A stretch of 64,000 bases of DNA from Meandrina meandrites (GCA_963693305.1 OY855906.1:28232937-28296936), one strand, 5' to 3'. Shown: positions 1-8,964, counted from the first letter of the stretch. Notes: generated by a model not told the origin, from the letters alone. A program made the numbers and translations.

Positions 1-387
1 AATAATATCTGTAGATTTAGCCGTCGTTTGAGGAAAAAATCTACCGTTGTTGCAGGATTTTCAAAAGAAACAACGATAAATATCAATATGCAAATTAGCT
101 CCGAAAGCGACATTTTGCTGTCTGTAATTCCAGAAAACTTTTTTCCTTAAAAATTATTTTACAAGGCAAAGAAATGTTTCTTACCTGAGCAAAGATGCCT
201 TTCAGACTATGTAAAAGCGTTTCAGTTTTGCTCACGGTGAGTGATTATTTTCATTTCCCACGCTGCGGCCGGTAACACAGTGTTTGTTTTGTTTGCAGGG
301 TTGTTGGTTTCACCCTAATTCAATTAAAAGCAGGCAAGTTGTCTACTTTTTCTCAGCTCATTCTTATAACGTCTGAGGTACCTGACT
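1..387 (+). repeat. Left terminal inverted arm of the outer element (outer part)
   Basis: This stretch reads as the reverse complement of about 22445-22831 with only scattered mismatches and small indels. Both copies share the blocks GTAGATTTAGCCGTCG and GTCTGAGGTACCTGAC. It ends at the Polinton insertion point, where the target duplication TGACT (383-387) lies. No gene is visible. Confidence 0.88.
383..387. repeat. Target site duplication, left copy (TGACT)
   Basis: TGACT directly abuts the left Polinton terminus and is repeated at 17430-17434. If the first A of the element is counted as target, the duplication is TGACTA (6 bp, 383-388 and 17430-17435), the length known for Polintons. The empty site can be recognised in the opposite arm of the outer element near 22437-22455. 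Confidence 0.8.
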
Positions 388-586
388 AGTAGTATAGTCG
401 GTATTAATCAAATACCACCATGGGTTGGGGGCGGAACTTGAAACGTTTTAAACGTCCTATAATCAAAACCTAAAGCGACCTACGCTCACATAGCTCGCGT
501 AGGTCGCTTTAGGTTTGATTATAGGACGTTTAAAACGTTTCAAGGCCAACCCATGGTAGTATTTGATTAATACCGACTATACTACT
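388..586. repeat. Terminal hairpin palindrome of the left Polinton end
   Basis: AGTAGTATAGTCGG at 388 returns as its reverse complement, ending at 586. The two arms are nearly perfect through the TTTAAACGTCCTATAATCAAA region around an 11-nt loop (TCACATAGCTC, about 492-502). The arms differ by one asymmetric internal stretch: GGGGGCGGAAC is present only in the outer arm and GGC at the matching inner position. The fold is a long hairpin with a side bulge. Confidence 0.9.
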
Positions 587-665
587 AAGGAAATGAAAGG
601 GAGCGAAAGGGAGTGAAACCCCAGGCGGGGACAAGCAATTAGAGAATTGACACCGTGCAGTATAA
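388..665 (+). repeat. Polinton left terminal inverted repeat (278 bp)
   Basis: Bases 388-665 are the reverse complement of 17152-17429, and both copies are exactly 278 bp. The outer 199 bp (388-586) form a long palindrome, followed by a unique inner part ending GCAGTATAA. Confidence 0.93.
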
Positions 666-673
666 GCGCAGAG

Positions 674-886
674 ATGGGAAGAGGAAGAAGTGGTATTACG
701 GATCAAAGCATGAGAAAACCAAAAATAGGAAAAAACAGAAGAAGGGGAACTAATTTTGAAATATATCACTCACCCAGGGAACAAGAAAATCACCCACCAC
801 TTTTATTGGCCGACATTGTTGCACAAATGAGAAATATGAGTCCGCAAGAAGTAAGGGATCTTCTTATAAAAAGTCTTGCCAATTAG
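674..886 (+). CDS. Small basic ORF next to the left Polinton TIR, hypothetical
   Basis: This is a 70-residue frame from the ATG at 674, just inside the terminal repeat. The N-terminal half is rich in Arg and Lys (MGRGRSG, KIGKNRRRG) and the C-terminal half looks helical (LLADIVAQMRNMSPQEVRDLL). I do not recognise the family. A longer frame begins inside the TIR at 647. An overlapping basic frame is also open to about 750, so the coding assignment is uncertain. Confidence 0.35.
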   Translation: MGRGRSGITDQSMRKPKIGKNRRRGTNFEIYHSPREQENHPPLLLADIVAQMRNMSPQEVRDLLIKSLAN

Positions 887-909
887 AGAAATACACCAAC
901 AAGTGTATA

Positions 910-1248
910 ATGGCAGACACGTTGCAACTAATACAATCACTTCCACCAGAACTTCGATAACAAATCTACAAAGAGTATATTAAAATAAAACTCTGGCAGC
1001 GAAAAATTCTTGGCTGGAACGAGGTGAATGCTTCAATCGCCGAAGCACCATTTTGCGATCACAATCAACAAATTGTAAAGGTCTTATTTTGTTATAAATG
1101 TGGTCATTGCATTCGAAATTATTTCTGTAATCTGTGCAAAAGAAATGGAGTAAATCACTATCTCGGCTATCCTATTTATGATGAAGATGATTACGACGAG
1201 TGCTTCAAAAAATCTTTCTACTCGAGTTGGTGCGGAGCCGTTGCGTGA
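910..1248 (+). pseudogene. F-box-like/zinc-ribbon-like small Polinton gene with an in-frame stop
   Basis: From the ATG at 910 the frame starts MADTLQLIQSLPPELR, a pattern like the LPxELR helix start of F-box-type motifs. It hits TAA at 958-960 and continues in the same frame to 1248. The downstream part has paired cysteines (CYKCGHC, CNLCKR), suggesting a small zinc-binding fold, and an acidic stretch YDEDDYDE. With the stop ignored it would be 112 residues. The next in-frame ATG is at 1024. A single nonsense change is the simplest reading. The function is unknown; the F-box-like link is only from the short N-terminal pattern. Confidence 0.5.
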
Positions 1249-2267
1249 CCTTTTTCTTAGAAAGACCGGAAACTAATATTTTTATTTCCCAGGCCCCTTG
1301 GACGAGCACAGTACAAACAAAATGGCGGTCACCTCACGATTTAGTGTTTGGGCCGAAAAAAGACGAAACAGAACAGACATTACGAAAAAATACGCTCAGT
1401 TAACGCGCTGTAAGTTTTTGTGCCCCCACAGAAGCTGGCGAAGTGAGGCGACGAGAAGAAATCGAGAAATAACAGGATTTGATCACAGAAATGTTATCGC
1501 TCGATCGAGTGATCTTTCTAGAACACGGACTCGATAGAACATGTTTACTTTTTTTGTGCCTCTTGCATAGCCTCCACTACTTGATATGTTATCTGTCTGA
1601 CATCATTCTGCCAAACGGGAGTAGAAAGTTCGGTTAAAATAAAGCAAATCGCGTGGAAAAGGACAAGCATTTTGGCCTCTTGGCTATATTATATTTACAA
1701 ATCTTACCAAGTCTTTAATTATTCTGTCCAAAAGCGCATGCGTACGGGTCAAATATTGCGTCATTTAGGTGAAGAACAGAGAAAGTGGCACCACAAGGGT
1801 CAGAAATTTCAAAGTGAAGCAAATAAATAGAAATGTTGCCCATATACTAGTTAGTTCACAAATTCTGGTGAAGCCAAGGGAGGTGTGGCTGGCCCCCACT
1901 GAATCCTGCTATAATGGCTTGTGCAGATGGTGAGTTACGGGGTATAGGGGAACTCCTTTCAGTGGGAGATGCCCCTAGGGTGAGCCCGCTCCGGCCCTAC
2001 TGATAACGTGGGGGTGCTCAGAGATCCCTCGGGATTTCAAACCTCGTACCCAGAGGTAAAATGGGGGGGACAGCCGCCTTGTCAGCGGCGGGGAAAAGAC
2101 CTAGCCGGGGCTAGGCAAAGAACAGCCAACGAGCACCCCCCGACCAGGGTTTTGACCTTTCGTTTGACCTGTCACGCAACGTCACGCGTGACTGTAACAC
2201 AACAGAGTCACACAACGTCACGAAACGTCACGCGTGAAGGTAACGCTCTTGTAACGCAGTATAGAAA
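1249..2267. other. Gene-poor insert-like stretch inside the Polinton
   Basis: No convincing gene is seen. ORFs at 1298-1537 and 2008-2289 are low-complexity or shadow frames. The part 1850-2130 is GC-rich and unlike its AT-rich neighbours, with runs such as GGCTGGCCCCCACTG and GAGCCCGCTCCGGCC. It is followed by two near-repeats of ACGTCACGCGTGA (about 2184 and 2227). It may be a foreign repeat that inserted between the Polinton end and the fibre gene. The class is unknown. Confidence 0.4.
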
Positions 2268-2402
2268 AAGACTTAGAGAAAATTTTTGAAAGACTTAGAG
2301 AAAAAAGACTTAGAGAAATTTTTGAAACACTTAGAGAAAAAGACTTAGAGAAATTTTTGAAAGACTTAGAGAAAAAGACTTAGAGAAAATTTTTTGAAAG
2401 AC
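2268..2402 (+). repeat. Tandem repeat, about 33 and 51 bp mixed units
   Basis: The units AAAGACTTAGAGAAA and TTTTTGAAAGACTTAG alternate about four times. One frame reads as charged heptad-like peptides (KKDLEKFLKDLE) for several units and then meets a stop next to a TTTTTT run at about 2390. The other copies have five T there. This is either a minisatellite or the remains of a coiled-coil coding repeat. Confidence 0.75.
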
Positions 2403-2473
2403 CCCTGCAAACTTACTACCTTGTAAAAGAATACCAACAGAACTACTCAGAGCTTGTAATGCTTATCAATGAA

Positions 2474-4408
2474 TTAGGTAAAAAAAGTTCCATTTGCTTT
2501 TTCAAGAAAACTGATTTTGTGGAATTCTTTCTCATACAGATTATAAAAATTTTTGGAAAATCCTATTCTTTGCACTTTATATGGTAAATGGATGACGACA
2601 CGATTTGCTTGAAATGGGTTAGGTACTATTGTTTCATTTATATAACCACCTTGACATATGATGGCTTTATAAGTATTACCCTGTTTACAAAACCACAAGA
2701 AAAGATGTTTATTTCGATAAGCCGAAAGGATGGATTCTTCATATTTCAAATCATATGTTGTTGTTTTTACCATAAATTTGTCATTTCTCATTATGACATA
2801 CGGTTTGAAATGTATTATAAAGTTTTGATTGACGTCGTTTCCTAGACCTATAAAGTAGTCTTGTCCAGTCAAACTGGCATCATGTCAAAAACTCACGAAT
2901 AATGTAAAGTCATCATTTTGATCCAATATATCATCAAGTTGAATATGAGATAAATTGATACTAAAACCATCTTTTACGTCAAAGTCAGACAAAGAAACTG
3001 TATTTTTTAGCATTAATTTACCCCCGACTGACTCAATATTTGAACCATAACTGTTTTGCATATCAAACGAATCAGGATTTAGTAAATCGAAAAAGTAGTC
3101 GAATATTAATTCGTAATCGCTTGTATTTTGTTTCGTATTAATCTGACCGATAAGTGCCAAGAAGCGACCATTCAAAAGATCGGTTACCTGTTTGAGATTG
3201 ACAGCTGCTTTGTCTCTGTCAGCATTTTTCACACCAATAATCAGATTGTCATTCATGTCAATACTTTTTTCGAAATTTATTTCATCATTTTTGATGCTGT
3301 AACCTCGATCATAATTTTTCAACGAAAAGCCGTTCATATCCAAATCGGTTTGTAGAGTAAAATCACCGTCATCAATAACGAAAGCCTGATCGTAAACAGT
3401 TCCGTCTACATCTGTTTGATAACCTTTTATTCCATAAATAATCAAAGCAGCCTTTTCAAGTGGTGAAGAGCCATCATAACCCGAATTTGAAATATCAAGA
3501 TAGATTGTGTCATCGTTGTCTTTGTATTTGTGCGTGTGAATAATGGTGCGTGAATATTTCGGGCTGTGACTGTTGAAGTGCTTGGTATGGTAATTAAGAG
3601 TATCAACCGGGTTAGGGGTTGAAGGACTGAAAAACCAATTAGTATCAACTTTCGGGATAAAGAACTCGACACATATAGTGTACTCTCCTTCGGGCAGGGG
3701 TTTTTTATTTAACTTCAAACGTGAGTTGAAAGAATTGACACTAGTTCTTACGAGATTGAAAGTATAAGCTTTTTTATTTACAATGTGAAGGTTTGATGTA
3801 AAGTCTTCTAAGTTAACAGAAGTAACATTGTTTACAGATGTAACCTCATTTTTTTGGGTTACATAAGCAAAGGCATTCTTTTTATGTGAGTGTCCCGCTG
3901 AAATAGAATTTGAGCCCACATATTTTTTCATTGAACTGAGATTAACAGCATCCTGATCACCTGTAGGATTTGCGAGCTGTCTGATCGCATAGTCATTCAT
4001 GAGAATATCCTCATCAATGTTTGCGGTTGAAAAATCCGCACTATCACCCTTTTCCCCTTTTTCACCTTTATCACCCTTTGAACCCGCGCGACCTGTTGCA
4101 CCAGTAGACCCTGTTGGTCCTGTAGGCCCTGGTGGCCCTGTAGGTCCTGTAGATCCTGTTGGCCCTTGTGGTCCAGTATCGCCTTTTAATCCTTTTTCAC
4201 CAACATCACCTTTTTCACCTTTTAAACCTCGTAATCCAGTATTACCTTTAGGTCCTTGTAATCCAGTATTACCCTTATCACCTTTTTCACCTTTTGGGCC
4301 AGTTGCACCAGTTGGACCAGCAGGGCCGGCAGGGCCGGTTTTTCCTCGGATTGAAGTGGTAGCCTCATGGGGTTGAGTCGAGCCCGTAGCACCGTTAAGA
4401 TAACCCAT
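2474..4408 (-). pseudogene. Collagen-like fibre protein with C-terminal lectin-like domain, one nonsense codon
   Basis: The frame starts at ATG 4408 ([10 protein letters not shown]), 4 bases after the ATPase stop; an overlapping ATG lies at 4426. It has about 34 Gly-X-Y triplets (roughly 4040-4350), then repeated motifs resembling phage and adenovirus-like fibre shafts ([18 protein letters not shown]; a similar block recurs near [12 protein letters not shown]). The C-terminal part is beta-rich and may be a laminin-G/lectin-like head. TGA at 2885-2887 interrupts the frame, yet the same frame stays open for another 136 codons to 2474, with no change in character across the stop. The inferred role is a receptor-binding fibre on the virion. 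The TGA is consistent with CpG decay of an Arg codon. Confidence 0.75.
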
Positions 4409-4412
4409 TCTT

Positions 4413-5045
4413 CTATATATCTTCATCAAACTTTTTGAGTGTGGTTTTTTTTGGCCGGTCGTGGTATAAAAAAGAATATTTAGCGTTGGTAGCCCTTTCA
4501 AGCAGCTCTCTGTCAATTCCCAATTCATCGGCAATACGGTTATTTTCTCTGGGAAGAAAGCCGAAAACACAAAAGTGGCTACAATTATCTCGGATGTTTT
4601 TTGGGACCTTAAAATAGCTTTGAGAAAGATAAATGACGCTGCAATTGCGGTGGCGGCCGTTGATAAAATATTCAATAATATCCTTTTGGTTGCTTTCGCA
4701 AACCATGTCATCGAAGATTACAATCTTTTGGTTGTCAGTGGGCAGAACCTCAAGAGGAATAACATCGTTGGCGGCCTCGATAACATTATAACCAGCAACA
4801 GGATTGACTCTTGCATCGAAATCATCAATCATGTATTGGTACTTGTCTTGATGCAGGTTTTTTGCGCAAAGGTAAATTTTGTCGTAGACCAACAACCTGT
4901 AAAGCATATTCAAAAGAGTATTTGTTTTACCAGAGTTGCTCGGCCCGCAAATAAGCATCCGAAAGCTATCTGCTGGCATACAAGGGTGCCCCTGTTTGTA
5001 ATTACTTTTTGCAGTCAAACTGGGGTCGAAATTTAACATTTTCAT
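4413..5045 (-). CDS. A32-like FtsK/HerA-family genome-packaging ATPase
   Basis: The protein is 210 residues from MKMLNFDPS. Walker A is GPSNSGKT near residue 35 and Walker B is KIVIFDDM near residue 112. The [20 protein letters not shown] segment that follows carries the sensor-like S-Q typical of the Polinton and poxvirus A32 ATPase group. The family pumps DNA into the capsid. An upstream in-frame extension to 5174 has no start support. The ATG at 5045 lies directly after a shared promoter-like stretch (5046-5076) with the divergent gene at 5077. Its stop overlaps the upstream possible start of the fibre gene. The frame is intact. Confidence 0.93.
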   Translation of the reverse strand: MKMLNFDPSLTAKSNYKQGHPCMPADSFRMLICGPSNSGKTNTLLNMLYRLLVYDKIYLCAKNLHQDKYQYMIDDFDARVNPVAGYNVIEAANDVIPLEVLPTDNQKIVIFDDMVCESNQKDIIEYFINGRHRNCSVIYLSQSYFKVPKNIRDNCSHFCVFGFLPRENNRIADELGIDRELLERATNAKYSFLYHDRPKKTTLKKFDEDI

Positions 5046-5076
5046 TTTTTTTTCTTGATATATATACCACAAAAAT
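5046..5076. promoter_or_regulatory. Bidirectional TATA-like promoter between ATPase and the 302-aa gene
   Basis: The 31-bp gap between two divergent ATGs holds GATATATATACC, reading TATATATA on both strands. The same kind of motif stands before most other genes of the element, which supports a promoter role. The assignment is by pattern only. Confidence 0.5.
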
Positions 5077-5985
5077 ATGACCATGAAGAAGTGGCGAAAA
5101 CTTGTCAGTGAAAAGGCTAAAGTTGAGCAGCAAAACGCCAACATCCTCACGGCAATAAAAAATAACAAAATCAATGAAGAGTTAGGTCAGCTATCAGGTG
5201 AGAAGTTGTTCAAACCGATCACATCGCGGCTTGACAAACGCCAAGAAGAGGCGGCACCAAAAGAAGATAAAGAGGAGGTCCCTGATTATGGTATGGATGA
5301 GTTTGATTTAAATAACCCCTTCGACGGAGATTTTAACCCGGATGCGGAAACTCTACCACCATCACCATCACCAACACCAACACCAACACCATCACCATCA
5401 CCAACATCAACACCACCATCACCAACATCAACACCGTTACCACCTTTGGCTGAAGAGGATGAAATGGAATTAATGGAAGAAAGTGGGGCAAGCCCCACAC
5501 CCCAGAGTAAAAGTGAGAGTAAATGGGGGTCACCAAAAGAACCAGGTATCAAGGGATCAGAGTCAGTTGACCTGCAGACACTGAGCAGCATGTTAACAAA
5601 AAATAAAGACAATCCTGGCTATGTTGTAAAAAGCAAAAAATCAAAATTCTACGGCTACACATTGGCAGATATAAAAGAGGCAAGAGAAGAAATACTTGAC
5701 AGGAGAAAAGGGAATAAACAGCCCAGTGGGGTTTTACCCAAGGGTGTGGAGGATGAACCCGACAGTGGGGTAAACCCCACACCCCAGGATTGGGAAATGG
5801 AAGGAAGCGGAAGTGTTGATCCAAACGCTTTGGGTGAAAGGCTACACTTAAGCTTGGCGTCTATACAGGCGGGCAACACTTCACTGAAGCTGAAAAAACA
5901 GGTCAAGCAGATATTGGGGCTGCTGGAAAGGCAAAATGAAATAACACAAAATCAGGCCCACAAAATTTTGAGTAATATTATATAA
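5077..5985 (+). CDS. Polinton core protein of unknown function (302 aa, Pro/Thr/Ser-rich middle)
   Basis: The N-terminus is basic and coiled-coil-like (MTMKKWRKLVSEKAKVEQQN). It is followed by GEKLFKPITSRLDK, a motif type that recurs in Polinton proteins next to the capsid genes. A low-complexity TPTPTPSPSP tract lies near residues 90-125. The C-terminal third is helical (SLKLKKQVKQILGLLERQN). Two GTGGGGT..CCCCAC palindromes (5483-5498, 5765-5780) are embedded in frame and give the near-identical peptides SGASPTPQ and SGVNPTPQ. It sits first in a plus-strand run with the penton gene 2 bp downstream. It may be a scaffold or internal virion protein, but the function is not established. Confidence 0.75.
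   Translation: MTMKKWRKLVSEKAKVEQQNANILTAIKNNKINEELGQLSGEKLFKPITSRLDKRQEEAAPKEDKEEVPDYGMDEFDLNNPFDGDFNPDAETLPPSPSPTPTPTPSPSPTSTPPSPTSTPLPPLAEEDEMELMEESGASPTPQSKSESKWGSPKEPGIKGSESVDLQTLSSMLTKNKDNPGYVVKSKKSKFYGYTLADIKEAREEILDRRKGNKQPSGVLPKGVEDEPDSGVNPTPQDWEMEGSGSVDPNALGERLHLSLASIQAGNTSLKLKKQVKQILGLLERQNEITQNQAHKILSNII
5483..5498. repeat. In-frame 16-bp palindrome GTGGGGCAAGCCCCAC
   Basis: This is a near-perfect inverted repeat inside the 302-aa gene, followed by ACCCCAG. It encodes part of SGASPTPQ. It is one of a family spread over the Polinton. Confidence 0.75.
5765..5780. repeat. In-frame 16-bp palindrome GTGGGGTAAACCCCAC
   Basis: Second copy in the same gene, followed by ACCCCAG and giving SGVNPTPQ. 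A partial copy (GTGGGGTTTTACCC) lies just upstream at about 5726-5739. Confidence 0.75.
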
Positions 5986-5987
5986 GC

Positions 5988-6749
5988 ATGGCCTTCAACC
6001 TGTTGCTCGACTCGCAGCTGGCTAAACAAAAAAACACCAACAGCAAGTCGCATGACTTCACAATTAACTTTGACCCACCAATCGCTTTAGAACCCTTCAA
6101 AAAATACAAGGCGGCGTTGAATGAGCTGGTTTCCATGTCTTATTCGTGGTATAACATCGCGAAACGGTACAACAACAACGAGTTCAAATGGCGGAAAAAA
6201 ACAGAAAACTGGAAAACCGTGACTATTCCGGACGGAATGTATGATTACAAAAGCCTCAACACCACCATTCAGGCGCTTATCGGAAGAGTGGATCCCTCGA
6301 AAGACGACTCCAAGTTTATTTTCCAGCTGTATTTTCACACCACAACGTATCGGGCGGTCATTTTGTTGGAGGACGGCTACGAGCTTGACCTAAGCGAAGG
6401 TGAATTCGCCGCGCTGCTGGGTTATGACAAGAGAAAAATAGACGGAAAAAACAATAGGAGCGACCGCGTGCCAAATATAACAAGAGGCGTCGACTGGATC
6501 TACATCCATTGTGATCTCATTACAAGGGCCGTGGACAACATCGGGGGTGACGTTATGTTCTCTTTTTCAACCGCTGAACTCACCGTCAGCTACCCCTTTT
6601 CAAAAGAGCCTCGCCGTCTCCTGTGGCACCCGGTGAACAAAAATAGAATCAATTCCATAAATATCAAAATCACGGACGGGCGCAACAACATTATAGATCT
6701 GAATGACCAAGACGTGGCTTTAAGCATCATCATCGAAGAAGAAAAATAA
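5988..6749 (+). CDS. Minor capsid (penton-like, single jelly-roll) protein
   Basis: The protein is 253 residues. The start MAFNLLLDSQLAKQ is followed by HDFTINFDPPIAL and an aromatic KYKAALNELVSMSYSWYNI block. The end is SINIKITDGRNNIIDL, the beta-rich signature of the Polinton minor capsid protein (Kapitonov and Jurka PX/PY families, later shown to be jelly-roll capsid proteins). The ATG lies 3 nt after the preceding stop and just after TATTATATAAGC. The usual neighbour, the major capsid gene, is two genes downstream. The frame is intact and of family length. Confidence 0.85.
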   Translation: MAFNLLLDSQLAKQKNTNSKSHDFTINFDPPIALEPFKKYKAALNELVSMSYSWYNIAKRYNNNEFKWRKKTENWKTVTIPDGMYDYKSLNTTIQALIGRVDPSKDDSKFIFQLYFHTTTYRAVILLEDGYELDLSEGEFAALLGYDKRKIDGKNNRSDRVPNITRGVDWIYIHCDLITRAVDNIGGDVMFSFSTAELTVSYPFSKEPRRLLWHPVNKNRINSINIKITDGRNNIIDLNDQDVALSIIIEEEK

Positions 6750-6772
6750 TTTGCACGTAAATATAAGGAGCT

Positions 6773-7267
6773 ATGAACCATCCGAGCGAGTGGACGAGAT
6801 ATTACGACGCGCCGAAGGGAACCTACAGATACAAACACAAAGGTACGGGGGTTGTTAGAGACACCCTAATGGCCATAGGAAGGCGGTTCAAAAAGCAAGC
6901 CACCCGCCAGGCCTTGAAGAAAGCTGTAAATGAAGCCTCGAAGCAAATGTTGAAAAAAGCCGCAGAAAAAGCCGTCGAAAAAGCAGAAGAAAAAGGGGCT
7001 GAAAAGATACAAACCGTTTTGTGGGGTACCACACCGCAGAGTAAACCCCACACTCCCAGGGTATCCCACACCCCAAGTGTAAAACCTAAGGGTAAAACCC
7101 CACAGCGTGCACTTAGTACCGAGTCAAAACAAAAACTGAAGAAGATGATGAGTGGGGTAGTACCTAAAACTAAATTAAGCGGGGATTCACGGAAAAAGTT
7201 GAACCAGATTTTAAACGCGGGTCGGGTCGCAAAGTTGAAAGTAAATCAATATTTGGCGGAAAATTAA
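6773..7267 (+). CDS. Basic core-like protein (164 aa), hypothetical
   Basis: This strongly basic, Lys/Ala-rich protein has a central helix (KKAVNEASKQMLKKAAEKAVEKAEEK) and a Pro/Lys tail. It lies between the minor and major capsid genes, where many Polintons and adenoviruses keep DNA-condensing core or vertex proteins. That role is inference from composition and position. The tail contains two imperfect copies of the GTGGGGT/ACCCCAC palindrome (7021-7056 region), read as WGTTPQSKPHTP and VSHTPSVKPKGKTP. A TATA-like AAATATAAGG precedes the ATG. Confidence 0.7.
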   Translation: MNHPSEWTRYYDAPKGTYRYKHKGTGVVRDTLMAIGRRFKKQATRQALKKAVNEASKQMLKKAAEKAVEKAEEKGAEKIQTVLWGTTPQSKPHTPRVSHTPSVKPKGKTPQRALSTESKQKLKKMMSGVVPKTKLSGDSRKKLNQILNAGRVAKLKVNQYLAEN

Positions 7268-7297
7268 AATAATTTTTTGAAAAATATATAGCCGAAG

Positions 7298-8563
7298 ATG
7301 TTCAGAAGCCACAGGCATTTGGAAAAAACAGAGTATGTTCGTATCGGTTTAGACAAACCGATCACTATCCCGGGAAACGGTCAGCACCAGGTGAAAACTA
7401 ACTATAAATTCACAGTTACCGACCGAGACAACTGGTTTGACTGGTATAACGCCTTCTTTCGGGCTGATTTCACTTTCGAGGCAACCGCGGATGGCGCGGT
7501 AGCTGCAGGGGACGTCCGGTCAGCGCCCATTAACGGCTCATTTTCACTGATAAACAAACTTGTGGTAAAATCATCGGGCAAAAACATTTACAACGTAGAC
7601 AACATTCACAAGTTAATATTCATCAAAAACTTGTTGGACTTTTCTGATGACTATGCGAGAAGCGGAGCAAAAAATCAATTTTGGTATCTGGACACAACGA
7701 ATAGCAATGTAACGGCCGCCGCTGCCACTAACCAAGGAATCAGACAAAGAGGCTTGCTTGCCCACGCCGGCCTCACGGTTGAAACCCTCATACCGCTTAA
7801 CAGGTACTCATTCTTCGAAGAGCTGAGTGACAAGCTTCTTCCCCCCATGCAGCTGGAGTTTGAAATTGAGCTACAATCGGATGCAGAGCTGATTTGGCAA
7901 AACGATGGCACCGATCGCAGGGTAGTGGTGAGAAACCTCGAGCTGTGGGTTCCAATGCTACGTTTCACCAGCGAAGGACAGAAGCTCGCAAACGAAAACT
8001 TTTTGAAACCTCAGAAATGGACGTACCTGAATGAACTGATCGAGCCCAGCAGCAGCCGGCGTGACGCTTTCGGTTCGTGGCAGATAAATCCCGGCATAAA
8101 AGACGCCAAACATGTTTTCATTTTCATACAACAGTCAAGGAAGGAAAACTCCTTAACTCAAAACCCCTACTTCTTCGACACCTTTGACATTGACGGAGAC
8201 AATACAGCCAAGCTAGCGACCTGCCGGCTGCAGTACGGCTCTTCGCAGTACTACCCGGAGCTGGACTACGACGAAAACTTTAAACTGCGCATTCTTAATG
8301 ACTTGATGAACTACCGGTACCGCAAAAACGACTACAACACCGGTGTTCAACTTCAGCCCAACAACTTCGAGACGCTATACCCAATAGTCTATTTCGACCT
8401 TCGCGAAAACAAGGATAACAAGACCAATGACCCAAAGCAGATGGTTTTCCACTACAGGCTCAACGAGGCTGCCAACGCACAAGACTACATCATTTATGCG
8501 GGAATTTTGTACGAGTCCGAACTTGTTCTCAGGCAGGTGGGCAATGAGCTGGTAATGGTGTAA
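7298..8563 (+). CDS. Major capsid protein (hexon-like, double jelly-roll)
   Basis: The protein is 421 residues, starting MFRSHRHLEKTEYVRIGLDKPITIPGNG. It is Asp/Asn/Phe-rich with alternating beta-strand pattern throughout, including RADFTFEATADG, SGKNIYNVDNIHKL and RYSFFEELSDKLLPPMQLEFEIEL. The end is DYIIYAGILYESELVLRQVGNEL. This matches the cnidarian Polinton major capsid type. It follows the minor capsid and basic genes and precedes the small 124-aa gene and the protease, the standard virion module order. The frame is intact. AAAATATATAGCC stands 9-20 bp before the ATG. It would assemble as trimers forming the icosahedral shell. Confidence 0.88.
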   Translation: MFRSHRHLEKTEYVRIGLDKPITIPGNGQHQVKTNYKFTVTDRDNWFDWYNAFFRADFTFEATADGAVAAGDVRSAPINGSFSLINKLVVKSSGKNIYNVDNIHKLIFIKNLLDFSDDYARSGAKNQFWYLDTTNSNVTAAAATNQGIRQRGLLAHAGLTVETLIPLNRYSFFEELSDKLLPPMQLEFEIELQSDAELIWQNDGTDRRVVVRNLELWVPMLRFTSEGQKLANENFLKPQKWTYLNELIEPSSSRRDAFGSWQINPGIKDAKHVFIFIQQSRKENSLTQNPYFFDTFDIDGDNTAKLATCRLQYGSSQYYPELDYDENFKLRILNDLMNYRYRKNDYNTGVQLQPNNFETLYPIVYFDLRENKDNKTNDPKQMVFHYRLNEAANAQDYIIYAGILYESELVLRQVGNELVMV

Positions 8564-8589
8564 AATAATTTTTGTATGAAATATAAGAG

Positions 8590-8964
8590 ATGACGACTTA
8601 CTATCCGCACAAGATTTCACTTTCAGACGGGCAGAAGGTAAGCCTCGCGCGGGCCTTTGGGCCAGGAGAAGCAGTTACGCTCAGATTTAAAAACGAGGCT
8701 ATAACCGGCGGTAGCGACACTTTGCACTTGACCGCCAGGCAAATCAAAAAAATACAGCGCGCTATCAAAAACAAAACAGGCGTGGACATTGACATGAGCA
8801 AGACACAAATCAGACATGTGCGCAAGATGGCAAGTGGGGCAGGTATGCAGGTAAAACGTCCACCGACAGGAGGGAATGGAATGCGCAACAACCCTCCACC
8901 ATATATGCGCCCTCCACCGTTTATAGGTTCTTGGGGCGACCAAAAAAAAGCCCGCCTTCGTTGA
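8590..8964 (+). CDS. Small conserved Polinton protein upstream of protease (124 aa)
   Basis: The start is MTTYYPHKISLSDGQKVSLA. The middle, LTARQIKKIQRAIKNKTGVD followed by MSKTQIRHVRKM, reads as a basic helical segment of the type found in short proteins next to Polinton proteases. The tail is Pro-rich (NNPPPYMRPPPF) and ends in GSWGDQKKARLR. The last codons run through an A8 tract (8942-8949), after which the protease frame (+1) continues. It may therefore be the N-terminal part of a longer product. A TATA-like GAAATATAAGAG precedes the ATG. The function is unknown. Confidence 0.7.
   Translation: MTTYYPHKISLSDGQKVSLARAFGPGEAVTLRFKNEAITGGSDTLHLTARQIKKIQRAIKNKTGVDIDMSKTQIRHVRKMASGAGMQVKRPPTGGNGMRNNPPPYMRPPPFIGSWGDQKKARLR

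Noticed and set aside
1298..1537. 79-aa plus ORF inside the Polinton
   Set aside because: Arg-rich low-information frame in a probable repeat; no family or start support.
2268..2402. CRISPR-like spaced repeat
   Set aside because: Repeats are contiguous without unique spacers and the genome is eukaryotic.
3999..4376. Plus-strand Pro-rich ORF of 125 aa
   Set aside because: It is the antisense shadow of the collagen triplets (Gly-Pro codons read backwards give Pro-rich frames).
4575..5036. Plus-strand ORF of 153 aa
   Set aside because: Lies wholly antisense to the packaging ATPase, which has clear Walker motifs.
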